The notes beneath the pieces are model-generated. The model saw only the letters and a program-made list of their open reading frames with translations, had not been told where the DNA came from and made no database searches. Shown here one piece after another: positions 1-7,994 of a stretch of DNA of 64,000 bases (the first letter of the stretch is position 1; each line of letters opens with the position of its first letter). A program made the translations under genes and the position numbers. The stretch comes from Candidatus Babeliales bacterium (GTDB taxonomy: Bacteria; Babelota; Babeliae; Babelales; Chromulinivoraceae): NCBI GenBank assembly GCA_018062405.1, contig JAGOSF010000001.1:186001-250000 (forward strand), in the 5' to 3' direction.

Positions 1-1671
1 AGCTGCAACTACTGGTGCTGCTGTTTCTTTTTTCTCTGTTTTTGGCTCAAGAGCAAGACTTAGACCAAGTTTACGTTCTTCTGCACTTGCATTAATCACG
101 CGCAATTCACGTTCTTGTCCTGGTTTAACAGGTTCTTCTTTTTGCTCAACAAGTTCAGAATTGTAGATTAAACCTTCAATGCCTGTAGCTAACTTAACAA
201 AAGCACCATAGTTAGTGATTTTTGTTACTGTGCCTTTAACAATTGCATTCACAGGGAAATCTGTTTCAACTGTTTTCCATGGATCTTGTTTTAATTGTTT
301 GATACCAAGTGCAACTTTTTTGCTATCTTCATCGATAGAAAGAATTACAGCTTCGATTTTATCACCACGTTTATAAAGATCACCTGGATGTTCAATGTGT
401 TCTGTCCATGATAAATCAGAAACGTGAACTAAACCATCAACACCTGGCATTAATTGAACGAAGATACCGAAATCTGTTACGTTGCTAATTACACCTTTAA
501 TTGTTTGTCCTGGTTTGAAATCTTCGCTTACAGCTGTCCAAGGATTTTTCTCAAGTTGTTTAATACTTAAAGACATTCTGCGATTATCAACATCCAAAGA
601 TACAACTAACGCTTCAACTTCTTGTCCTACAGCAAATCTATCTTGTAAGTTAGAAATTCTGTCTGTCCAAGAAATTTCAGAAATGTGAATAAGACCTTCT
701 ACACCTTTTTGAACTTCAACAAACACACCGTAATCAGTAATGCTTGCAACTTTCCCTTTAACACGAGATCCAATTTGGACCGCCGCATCAAGACCTTGCC
801 ATGGATTTTTATCCATTTGCTTCATGCCAAGAGAAACTTTGAAGTTTTCTTTGTCGATAGAAAGAACTTTAACAGAAATTGTTTCGCCAATACGAACGAT
901 TTCGCTTGGGTGAGAAATTCTGCCCCATGTCATATCAGTGATATGCAATAGACCATCTACGCCGCCGACGTCAATAAACACACCATAGTTGGTGATGTTT
1001 TTAACAACGCCTTGAATAATTTTGCCAACTTCAAGATTACCAAGAACAACTTTTCTTGATTCATCACGACGTTCTGCAAGGAATTTACGACGAGAAATAA
1101 TAATATTTCCACGTTTTTTGTTAATTTTAATAATTTCTGCAGTAATCATTTGACCAACGTATTGATCAAAATCAGTCACACGGTGTAAATCAACTTGTGA
1201 ACCTGGTAAGAATGCTGGAATACCAACGTCTACGCTCAAGCCACCTTTAACTTTGTGCAATACCATACCTTCAACTGGCAAGCCAGCTTCTTGTAATTTA
1301 GCAATGCGATCCCAAGCTTTAACAGCTTTTGCTTGCTCGTATGACAAGACTACATCGCCATTAACGTTTTCGATTTCATCGATCATAACTTCGATATCTG
1401 AACCAACTTTTAATGCTTTTAGTTCATGTTCTGGAAACTCATAAGCTGGAACAAATCCGTTTGATTTGTAATCGATATCAACTAAAACACCGCTGCCATC
1501 AACTTCAAGAATTTTCCCTGTAATCAATTGTCCTGTTGAAAATCTTCCAACAGTACCATCGTACAGTTCTTGCATATCTTGGATTTGTGCTGCGCTGAGT
1601 GTGTATTCTTGGTCTGTAACAACCACATTAGCCTTAGCAAATTGCTTTGGCTTAATAAACTCTTTTGACAT
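1..1671 (-). CDS. rpsA: 30S ribosomal protein S1, 3' end beyond window
   Basis: Translating the minus strand from the ATG at 1671-1669 gives an open frame to base 1 with no stop, so the C-terminus lies outside the window. The start follows a good ribosome binding site (GGGAG, 5 bases upstream). The 557 visible residues contain six successive S1 RNA-binding repeats. The last four carry the typical pattern G-x-V-x-x-I-T-x-Y/F-G-x-F-V followed by G-(L/I)-I/V-H-x-S-(E/D). S1 binds mRNA on the small ribosomal subunit and helps initiation on weakly structured or weak-SD messages. The region after the sixth repeat is rich in Glu, Lys and Ala, so little is probably missing. The gene starts 104 bases downstream of the iscU-like gene on the same strand. 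The family identification is secure. Confidence 0.95.
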   Translation of the reverse strand, partial: MSKEFIKPKQFAKANVVVTDQEYTLSAAQIQDMQELYDGTVGRFSTGQLITGKILEVDGSGVLVDIDYKSNGFVPAYEFPEHELKALKVGSDIEVMIDEIENVNGDVVLSYEQAKAVKAWDRIAKLQEAGLPVEGMVLHKVKGGLSVDVGIPAFLPGSQVDLHRVTDFDQYVGQMITAEIIKINKKRGNIIISRRKFLAERRDESRKVVLGNLEVGKIIQGVVKNITNYGVFIDVGGVDGLLHITDMTWGRISHPSEIVRIGETISVKVLSIDKENFKVSLGMKQMDKNPWQGLDAAVQIGSRVKGKVASITDYGVFVEVQKGVEGLIHISEISWTDRISNLQDRFAVGQEVEALVVSLDVDNRRMSLSIKQLEKNPWTAVSEDFKPGQTIKGVISNVTDFGIFVQLMPGVDGLVHVSDLSWTEHIEHPGDLYKRGDKIEAVILSIDEDSKKVALGIKQLKQDPWKTVETDFPVNAIVKGTVTKITNYGAFVKLATGIEGLIYNSELVEQKEEPVKPGQERELRVINASAEERKLGLSLALEPKTEKKETAAPVVAA

Positions 1672-1775
1672 TGAGACTCCCGATTCAATTTTTTATCTAT
1701 CTAAAAAACTGTAAAAATGTTAGAAATAAACCACTATCATCTTTTAATTTATCAAAATTTTACTGACTAAGCAAA

Positions 1776-2162
1776 TCATACAACCTTATCTAAATAGAGT
1801 TTTATTCCTTTTTGTAATGCCTGTAAAGGCAACATTCCACACTGCATGCGTTTGATGCCAAGCTCCATTTTGAGCAATTGACCGACCAGGTCTTCATTCA
1901 GCTGTAAAATGTCATCTATTTTTTTACCCTGGGCAAATTCTGTTAATTTTGAAGCCATTGCCAAGCTCAAAATACACCCCTTGCCTTCAAAGGCAATCTT
2001 CGTAACAATTTCACCTTCAATAGCCCCGCACATTGTGATACTGTCGCCACACGATGGGTTATAAACTGGCGATATAAAATCAAATCCAACAAACAATCCC
2101 CAATTTCTTGGATTGTTGTGATGATCTAAAATCTCTTGCTGATATAAATTTTGCATACTCAT
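1776..2162 (-). CDS. iscU: IscU/NifU-N-type iron-sulfur cluster scaffold
   Basis: This 128-residue protein has the hallmarks of the IscU/SufU/NifU-N scaffold, on which [2Fe-2S] clusters are assembled from cysteine-desulfurase sulfur. Visible ligands are Cys38 in NPSCGD (with Asp40), Cys63 in GKGC and Cys108 in KRMQC. The 45-residue gap between the second and third Cys fits IscU rather than SufU, which has an insertion there. The residue before the last Cys, a conserved His in E. coli IscU, is Gln107 here. An AGGAA element precedes the ATG. No desulfurase gene is visible nearby; the next gene on this strand is rpsA. The family call is firm, but the precise subfamily and gene name are inferred. 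Confidence 0.85.
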   Translation of the reverse strand: MSMQNLYQQEILDHHNNPRNWGLFVGFDFISPVYNPSCGDSITMCGAIEGEIVTKIAFEGKGCILSLAMASKLTEFAQGKKIDDILQLNEDLVGQLLKMELGIKRMQCGMLPLQALQKGIKLYLDKVV

Positions 2163-2292
2163 ATAAAATTCCTATTTCCTATATTCTCCATAATAATACG
2201 AATAGATAAAAAACAAAATAGCTAAAATCTTGCTTTTATCCCACCAAAAATCGTAAATTGTACTAAATTTAATTCTAGAAAAGGGGGTTTCT

Positions 2293-3384
2293 ATGAATGA
2301 TTCTATAAAAAAATCGTTGCTGCTTTTTTGCTTTTTAGCCACGTCTACACAAAGCATTTTTGGTCTGACAGAATATGAAATTGATAAACTCACAGCCCAT
2401 CTACCATACGGCGGGTATGGAATACGACAAAAATTGATTAAAGAAGAGGAATATAAAAAACGAATCAAAGTTGCAATCGATATCCTAAAAAAAACTCCTG
2501 GCAAGATAAAAGTTAATAATTTATCAGAAATGGAAATAAAATTTGTAGAAAGAGCTTTAAACCAGATCGATGCAGAGAGCAGACAAAAGGCAATTCGCGC
2601 AAAACTCCTGTTTCCTTCTATAGGAGGAGCAATGCTTGCTGCAAGTAAAAGAGCTAATAATAATAATAATACACCAAGCGATCGGTTTATTATTCCTGCA
2701 ACTTTATCAGCTGTATCTGTTGCAGAAGCTATCATCCCTCCACTTCTCATAGGTTTACTTATTTATAAAATCGAACATTTTATCAACGGACCAGCTCTTG
2801 CAAAATTTCTAATCTTAGAAGAAAAAATGAACAAACAAGAGAAAGAACATTCAAACGAAATTGCTCAATTAAAAAAAGAATATAGAGAGCAATGCGAAAC
2901 AATTTTAAAACATACGCAAGTTATACAAGATGACATAACACAAGCTCGCCATCAAATGATAGGCGTTGAAACAAACGCAAAACAATGCAAAAAAATAACC
3001 GACCACATGAACCGATTAATTAAACAAGGCGTTATCCCTCAAATTGAAAAAATTGAACGCGATATTTCAGGGCTCACACCACAACAAAGAGACAGCGGCA
3101 CCCTTTTTGATTCTATGGAAAATAGTTTAGACCCGCTAGATGACAACATAGAATATAGATTAAATAATCAGAATGGTTCTCCTGTGCAAAAAAAACGTCC
3201 CGCACCGCTGCAAGAATCTCCTGCGCAAAACTCCTTTCCTCCTGAAACTATCCTGACCGAGGATGGTCGTTTTTCAGTCGAAAATTTTGGAAGAAAAAAA
3301 GAAAAGAAAACAGGTATTAAAAACGCAATCGGCAAAATTTTTGGGATAACTAAAGCAGAGCCTGGGGAAAAACCTAAATTTTAA
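2293..3384 (+). CDS. exported or membrane-anchored coiled-coil protein, unknown function
   Basis: I do not recognise a family. The 363-residue protein starts after a strong SD (AAGGGGG, 5 bases before ATG). It has a probable signal peptide over residues 1-25, a hydrophobic stretch around residues 137-160 that could span the membrane, and a long charged helix or coiled coil from about 175 to 260 (many KE/EQ pairs). The C-terminal tail is polar, with Pro/Gln/Ser and a basic KKEKK patch. It faces the minus-strand gene at 3418-3702 and shares a bidirectional hairpin terminator with it. The coding strand is C-rich although the gene is on the plus strand, like its surroundings. It may be an envelope or host-directed protein; that is inference from the topology only. 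Confidence 0.7.
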   Translation: MNDSIKKSLLLFCFLATSTQSIFGLTEYEIDKLTAHLPYGGYGIRQKLIKEEEYKKRIKVAIDILKKTPGKIKVNNLSEMEIKFVERALNQIDAESRQKAIRAKLLFPSIGGAMLAASKRANNNNNTPSDRFIIPATLSAVSVAEAIIPPLLIGLLIYKIEHFINGPALAKFLILEEKMNKQEKEHSNEIAQLKKEYREQCETILKHTQVIQDDITQARHQMIGVETNAKQCKKITDHMNRLIKQGVIPQIEKIERDISGLTPQQRDSGTLFDSMENSLDPLDDNIEYRLNNQNGSPVQKKRPAPLQESPAQNSFPPETILTEDGRFSVENFGRKKEKKTGIKNAIGKIFGITKAEPGEKPKF

Positions 3385-3400
3385 TGTAATGCGATCAAGT

Positions 3401-3438
3401 AAAAAATCCTGTAAGTTTTAGACGTTACAGGATTTTTT
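3401..3438. terminator. bidirectional intrinsic terminator
   Basis: A perfect 14-bp inverted repeat (3401-3414 and 3425-3438) with a 10-base loop has an A-run on its left and a T-run on its right, so it can terminate transcription in both directions. It lies between the convergent genes ending at 3384 (+) and 3418 (-). The stop codon of the minus-strand gene falls in the loop. Confidence 0.85.
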
Positions 3439-3702
3439 ATTGTGATGATATTGATATGGATAACCAAAATCATCCGGTTCAGCTTTGTTTTCCATATTAT
3501 GCTTTAAGTTATACTTTCTTGGGTAACGTCTTTTTAACTTATCCCAATCAAGTTTTGAATCAACCATAACATTAAAAACTTCATACTTTTGGGTTTTTTG
3601 CGGTTTGCAAATAGCAGACTTTTTTTTCGATCTTTTTTGGCTGCAATCTAAATAAGCAAAAAATAACGAAATAAAAACAACACCAAACATCAATTTTTTC
3701 AC
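3418..3702 (-). CDS. small exported protein, unknown function
   Basis: I chose the GTG at 3702-3700 as the start because AAGGAG sits six bases upstream and translation then opens with MKKLM followed by a hydrophobic segment, a normal signal peptide. An upstream in-frame GTG at 3723 would add seven charged residues before it. The mature part (about 75 residues) is very basic, with KRSKKKS and KLKRRYPRKY patches and a His/Tyr-rich end (YPYQYHHNKK). No lipobox is clear. No family was recognised. Its terminator hairpin overlaps the last codons. Confidence 0.6.
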   Translation of the reverse strand: MKKLMFGVVFISLFFAYLDCSQKRSKKKSAICKPQKTQKYEVFNVMVDSKLDWDKLKRRYPRKYNLKHNMENKAEPDDFGYPYQYHHNKKSCNV

Positions 3703-3763
3703 GGCGCGCTCCTTTGTAAGCACGAATATTATTTGTTTTTATATATAACAAATATTAAAAAAT

Positions 3764-4621
3764 TTAAAGATATTTTTGCAATAAAAAATTAATAAACTTG
3801 CATTGAATTTGTGGATGTCGAACCTGATCAGATTTTGGTAGGCTATTTGTACAAAACAATAATTTAACACCAAGACTCCAAAGGTCATTCCAAGCTTGTC
3901 CATGAAAAAAAGCATGCGTTACAAAAACAACAATTTCTTCGACCCCAAGCTGACGTAAAATAATACAAAGTTGCACTAAAGTTTGCCCAGAATCTACAAT
4001 ATCATCAACGATCATAACTTTGCGACCAACCTTACCCTGAAATTTTTCAAACTGAACAACTCCATGCACCCGATTTTTTTGGAAATGACCATAATTAACC
4101 TGCGGAAATTTTTCCAGAATCCAGCTCGACCGAGCAACAGCTCCAGCATCAGGAAATATAAACCCAAAGCCAGCTGCAATAAAATAGGTCATCTCTTCTT
4201 CAAAAAAGATAGAAGAGTTATGAACGATAACTGGAACTTTTAATAAAGGTAAAAAAGAAGGACAATGAGTTTCGAGCGTAATAATTTGATCAACTCCTGC
4301 AGCAAAAAGCATCGAATCTGCCCATTGCAAACCACAGCAAGTTTTGATTTCAAATGAATCTTGTCGTTGATAACCAAGGTATGGAGCAAATAAAATAACC
4401 TGTAAAGCACCTTGCTCGCGCAAACTGTGCAATAATAATAAAAGCTGCAAAACTTGCTCTGCAGGAGCTGTTAAAGATCCAACAACAATACATTTTTGCC
4501 CTTGAACTAAAGATTCTAATTTAAGAAGGTATTCTTTATTTTCAAATTGACTGACAAGATAATGTTCTTGAGTCATAGATTTTGTTACAAGGTATTGATA
4601 TTGATCTTGAACAAATAACAT
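3764..4621 (-). CDS. prs: ribose-phosphate pyrophosphokinase (PRPP synthase)
   Basis: PRPP synthase transfers pyrophosphate from ATP to ribose 5-phosphate and feeds nucleotide, His and Trp synthesis. The protein shows the tandem phosphoribosyltransferase-fold pattern: YLGYQRQD (the family's YxRQDR-type ATP loop) in the N-terminal half, and the PRPP-binding loop VMIVDDIVDSGQT near the C-terminus. At about 285 residues it is somewhat shorter than the usual ~310. I chose the ATG at 4621 because AAAGGA precedes it; an in-frame ATG at 4636 has no good SD and would add five residues. The RQD motif is followed by Ser instead of the usual Arg and the regulatory flag segment is not conserved, so kinetics may differ. 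A PRTase homologue with another role is less likely. Confidence 0.85.
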   Translation of the reverse strand: MLFVQDQYQYLVTKSMTQEHYLVSQFENKEYLLKLESLVQGQKCIVVGSLTAPAEQVLQLLLLLHSLREQGALQVILFAPYLGYQRQDSFEIKTCCGLQWADSMLFAAGVDQIITLETHCPSFLPLLKVPVIVHNSSIFFEEEMTYFIAAGFGFIFPDAGAVARSSWILEKFPQVNYGHFQKNRVHGVVQFEKFQGKVGRKVMIVDDIVDSGQTLVQLCIILRQLGVEEIVVFVTHAFFHGQAWNDLWSLGVKLLFCTNSLPKSDQVRHPQIQCKFINFLLQKYL

Positions 4622-4697
4622 AGATTCCTTTATCATAAAAACCCAAAAGAAAAATCTTTCAGGTTCTTATATTAAAATATCAATTATACAACGAGCT

Positions 4698-4883
4698 TTA
4701 TTGTTTTTTTTGAGAAGACTTGGCTTGCATTTTTGTAGCACCGCGTCTTTCTAGTTTTGGCTTTTTGTCTTTTTTTGCGGTATCAACTAAAACTGTTTTT
4801 TCAGCTGGCAACTGATCCTTCTTTTGACATCCAGTAACCAAAACCATTAAGCTCAAAAAAACTGTTACGTTTAAGTATTTCAT
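4698..4883 (-). CDS. small lipoprotein
   Basis: From the ATG at 4883, preceded by a purine-rich AGGGGATGGGAA, the product is about 61 residues. A hydrophobic signal peptide ends in the lipobox LVTGC, followed by a polar Lys-rich tail (KKDKKPKLERR). It should be processed by Lgt and signal peptidase II and anchored in a membrane. The family is not recognised. It lies between prs and a 58-residue membrane protein on the same strand. Confidence 0.65.
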   Translation of the reverse strand: MKYLNVTVFLSLMVLVTGCQKKDQLPAEKTVLVDTAKKDKKPKLERRGATKMQAKSSQKKQ

Positions 4884-5027
4884 TTCCCATCCCCTTTTTT
4901 GCAACCCTTAAAAATTATGGGCTGACTTTATAGATTTTTGTTATTTTCATCACTTTACATAAGTCAAAGACCCTTTGTAAATGGTTTATACAACTTAACC
5001 TACACAATCAACCCATGATAAAATTTA

Positions 5028-5204
5028 TTAAGCTTCTAAATCTTCTTCAAAAGCAGAACAATCTTCTTTAGTTGAATCACAAATTTCATGTAACCCTTTT
5101 TCTACTCTTTCTATTTCTGCATTAAAGTAACCTTGTTGGTATGCATAATAACCCGCAGCAACAGCTACCATAAGAAAAAATAAGATGATCATATTTTTGT
5201 TCAT
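5028..5204 (-). CDS. 58-residue single-span membrane protein
   Basis: A short minus-strand frame starts at ATG 5204-5202 after a perfect AAGGAG (six bases upstream) and ends at TAA 5030-5028. It encodes an N-terminal hydrophobic helix (residues about 4-20), then a Tyr/Gln-rich YYAYQQGY segment and an acidic tail with two Cys (42 and 49). The stop of the last M16 peptidase gene is only 44 bases upstream, so it may be co-transcribed with that operon. The function is unknown. The strong SD and sensible topology make it likely to be real. Confidence 0.6.
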   Translation of the reverse strand: MNKNMIILFFLMVAVAAGYYAYQQGYFNAEIERVEKGLHEICDSTKEDCSAFEEDLEA

Positions 5205-5248
5205 TACAAACTCCTTTTTTTACTACACCTAAGTATAGTTTTTATTTT

Positions 5249-7960
5249 TTAAACTCTACCAACTTTTATTTTAACTAATTTATCTGTAGATAAAATCTTT
5301 TTAACTGCCTCTTTAACTTCACTAGCAGTTATTTTTTGTAGAGTTTCTACACGTTTTTCAAAATAGTCAAATGGTAAATCATACTTCTTTAAAAATAAGA
5401 AAGTTGAAGCCTTTTGTTCGTTAGATTCATAAAGAGAGTCAAATGAATTTATTAACGCATTTTTAGCCTCTTGTAACTCTTCTTCTGGCAAATCATTAAT
5501 CGCTTCGTCCAGAACTTGCGCAATTGCAATTTCTGCTTCTGCAATTCGATCCGGAGAAACAATCGTTCTGATATAAATCATTCCTGGTTCATTATTAGCA
5601 CCAGCAACAAGCGACCCGCCAATCGTATAAAATAGTCCACTTTGTTCACGCAGTTCAAACAATCGCGAGCCCATTGAACCTAAAATTCCACCTGTTAAAA
5701 TTTGCTCGAATAACAGAATTTTATCATAGTCTTCGTGCAGTCTATTGATCGACAATCCTGCAAACATAAGAACTATTTGATCTCTATTAATAAATGATAA
5801 AATCTCTTCTGATTTTACTGGAGCAAGCACAGGGTAAGAAAGTTTTTCTACAATAGCACCCTGCCACTGTCCCAATGTTTTTTCAACAACAGCCTGAAGG
5901 TCTAAGTTTCCTAAATTACCAACAATTGATAACCTACAACCTTGTGGTGAAATATTTTTTTGATAATAATCGATACAATCTTCTAAGCTAATTTTATCTA
6001 AACTTTCTTTGCTTCCTAAAACCATTCTGCTATAAGGATGATCTTTATAAACAGCTTTACGAGCAAGTTGCATGATAAATGATTTTGGAGTGTCCCAATA
6101 ATTTTTCAAATCTTCTGCCGCATTTGCTTTTACTTTATCAAGAGCTTTTTGTGTAAAATCAGCCTGCGTCAATAACTCTGTTAATAAAGCAAGACCTTTT
6201 TCAACGTCCTGCTTTAACATTGTGGTTCCAACAGATCCAGGCACGACAGAAAAAGACATCCCATAGGATTCAACTTCATCTGCAAATGATTGCCCTGGAT
6301 GATTTTTAGTGCCTTCCATCATCATTTTACTGACGATGTAGCCAAGCCCTTCAAGGCCTTGCGGATCATAATAACTTTTTGCAGCAAGATCAAATTGGCA
6401 TTCAACAATATCAACAACATCATCGTTAGACCAGATAAGATCAAGCCCGTTTGATAGGCGCGCGGCTTGTGGCGTAATATAGGCTGCAGGTTTTTTAGGA
6501 TTTAAAAAAATATTATGAACTTGTGATCCTTCTTCAAGATCTTCTTCTCGCTCTTTAGCTCCAAGCATTAAGCTATCTTCTTCATCAGAAAGTTGCTGTA
6601 ATTTATTGAGCCGTGCAATATCAGCTTGCGGGATAGAAAGAACTTGTCCTTCGTGTCGCAAAACTTTTGGGCAATAATTTGCTGCAAGATCTTTGATTTT
6701 TGTTATTAATAAATCAGAAGAAATATGACCATAATTAAAAGGGTAGAACGCATCTCGTGTTGCAATAAAAGATTCACCAATCGCGTACGCTTGTCTTTGA
6801 GTATCTTCTAACATTTCTTGGTGTTCAATTTGAGTTATTCTTTGAGCTCGTTCAACTTCTTGTAATGTTGGACCATGAAACGCAATATTATCGATCTCGT
6901 TTTGAATTTTATCTATAATTAACTGAATGTCAGATTCTTTTTTTGGATTGAATTCAACAAACAACATTGCATGATCAAACATTTCATACACATAAGCACT
7001 GACACTTGCAACAAGTTGTAACTCATTGATCAGCAATTTATATAAACGAGATCCTCGGCCATTTCCAAGAATATAGGTGAACGATTCCATCTCAAATTTA
7101 TTCTGATTAATGATACCTGGAAGAACATAGCCAATCGTACAAATTTGCTGTTTTATATCGCGATATAAACGAACTGACTTTGCCTTAATGTCTTCGTTCA
7201 CAAAAAATGATTCGGTATTCCACCCATTACCAGCAGGAATTTTTCCAAAAGCTTGTGCTACTTTTTCATGAACATATTCTGGACTAACATCACCAACAAC
7301 AACCATCACTGCATTATCTGGCGTGTAATATTTTTTATAAAAAGCTAACAAAGTTTCTCGCGTTACCGACCATAAATCTTGCTTAAAGCCAATCGTTGGA
7401 TAATGGTACGGATGTGATTCAAAAATATTCGTAATTAAATCTTCGCATACAGATCGAATGTGATTATCTTTACACATTTTTAATTCTTGAATAACAGCTT
7501 TTAACTCTGAATTTAAATGAGCCTGTTTAAACGTACAGTTTTCCATACAGTCTGCCATAACTGGCAATACTTTATCCCAGTTTGCAACAGGAATATCAAA
7601 CAAATAACCAGTGTAATCATACCAGGTAAAAGCGTTGCAACTACCGGACAATTTATTCGTTATTCGATTGATATCAGACTCTGACAATGTGTCTGTACCC
7701 TTAAAAATCATATGCTCAATAAAATGAGCTATCCCACGCTCACCGCTTTTTTCATGCTTCGACCCAACTTTATACCAAAGTTGAATCGAAACTGTTGATG
7801 CGCCTTTTTTAGGACAAACTAAAATAGTCAGTCCATTTTCTAAACTCGACTGAACGACTCGATCTTTTTGCATAAAAATATCCCTATCTTTTGTAATCAC
7901 TGAACATATCTGTAATAATCCAGTAATTATGAAACCCATTCTTAAAAAAATTATCTTCAC
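5249..7960 (-). CDS. M16 family zinc metallopeptidase, paralogue 1 (last of five)
   Basis: This 903-residue protein has an N-terminal hydrophobic signal segment (residues about 1-20) and two fused M16 halves. The catalytic half carries the inverted zinc motif H79-F-I-E82-H83 and the distal ligand E159, 76 residues after H83. The C-terminal half has the family's non-catalytic SRLFELREQSGLFY stretch, whose Arg and Tyr normally contact substrate. M16 enzymes enclose unfolded peptides and cut them; the signal peptide suggests work outside the cytoplasm. It is the 3'-most gene of the five-gene array on this strand, 34 bases after paralogue 2. It looks more diverged at both ends than paralogues 3 and 5. 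All zinc ligands are intact. Confidence 0.92.
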   Translation of the reverse strand: MKIIFLRMGFIITGLLQICSVITKDRDIFMQKDRVVQSSLENGLTILVCPKKGASTVSIQLWYKVGSKHEKSGERGIAHFIEHMIFKGTDTLSESDINRITNKLSGSCNAFTWYDYTGYLFDIPVANWDKVLPVMADCMENCTFKQAHLNSELKAVIQELKMCKDNHIRSVCEDLITNIFESHPYHYPTIGFKQDLWSVTRETLLAFYKKYYTPDNAVMVVVGDVSPEYVHEKVAQAFGKIPAGNGWNTESFFVNEDIKAKSVRLYRDIKQQICTIGYVLPGIINQNKFEMESFTYILGNGRGSRLYKLLINELQLVASVSAYVYEMFDHAMLFVEFNPKKESDIQLIIDKIQNEIDNIAFHGPTLQEVERAQRITQIEHQEMLEDTQRQAYAIGESFIATRDAFYPFNYGHISSDLLITKIKDLAANYCPKVLRHEGQVLSIPQADIARLNKLQQLSDEEDSLMLGAKEREEDLEEGSQVHNIFLNPKKPAAYITPQAARLSNGLDLIWSNDDVVDIVECQFDLAAKSYYDPQGLEGLGYIVSKMMMEGTKNHPGQSFADEVESYGMSFSVVPGSVGTTMLKQDVEKGLALLTELLTQADFTQKALDKVKANAAEDLKNYWDTPKSFIMQLARKAVYKDHPYSRMVLGSKESLDKISLEDCIDYYQKNISPQGCRLSIVGNLGNLDLQAVVEKTLGQWQGAIVEKLSYPVLAPVKSEEILSFINRDQIVLMFAGLSINRLHEDYDKILLFEQILTGGILGSMGSRLFELREQSGLFYTIGGSLVAGANNEPGMIYIRTIVSPDRIAEAEIAIAQVLDEAINDLPEEELQEAKNALINSFDSLYESNEQKASTFLFLKKYDLPFDYFEKRVETLQKITASEVKEAVKKILSTDKLVKIKVGRV

Positions 7961-7994
7961 GCCTCTATCCTTTTTTAAGAATCGAGTAATAACT

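Noticed and set aside
2172..2750. 192-codon minus-strand frame
   Set aside because: It overlaps the plus-strand gene at 2293, which has a strong SD and signal peptide, and its own translation is low-complexity with no supporting signal.
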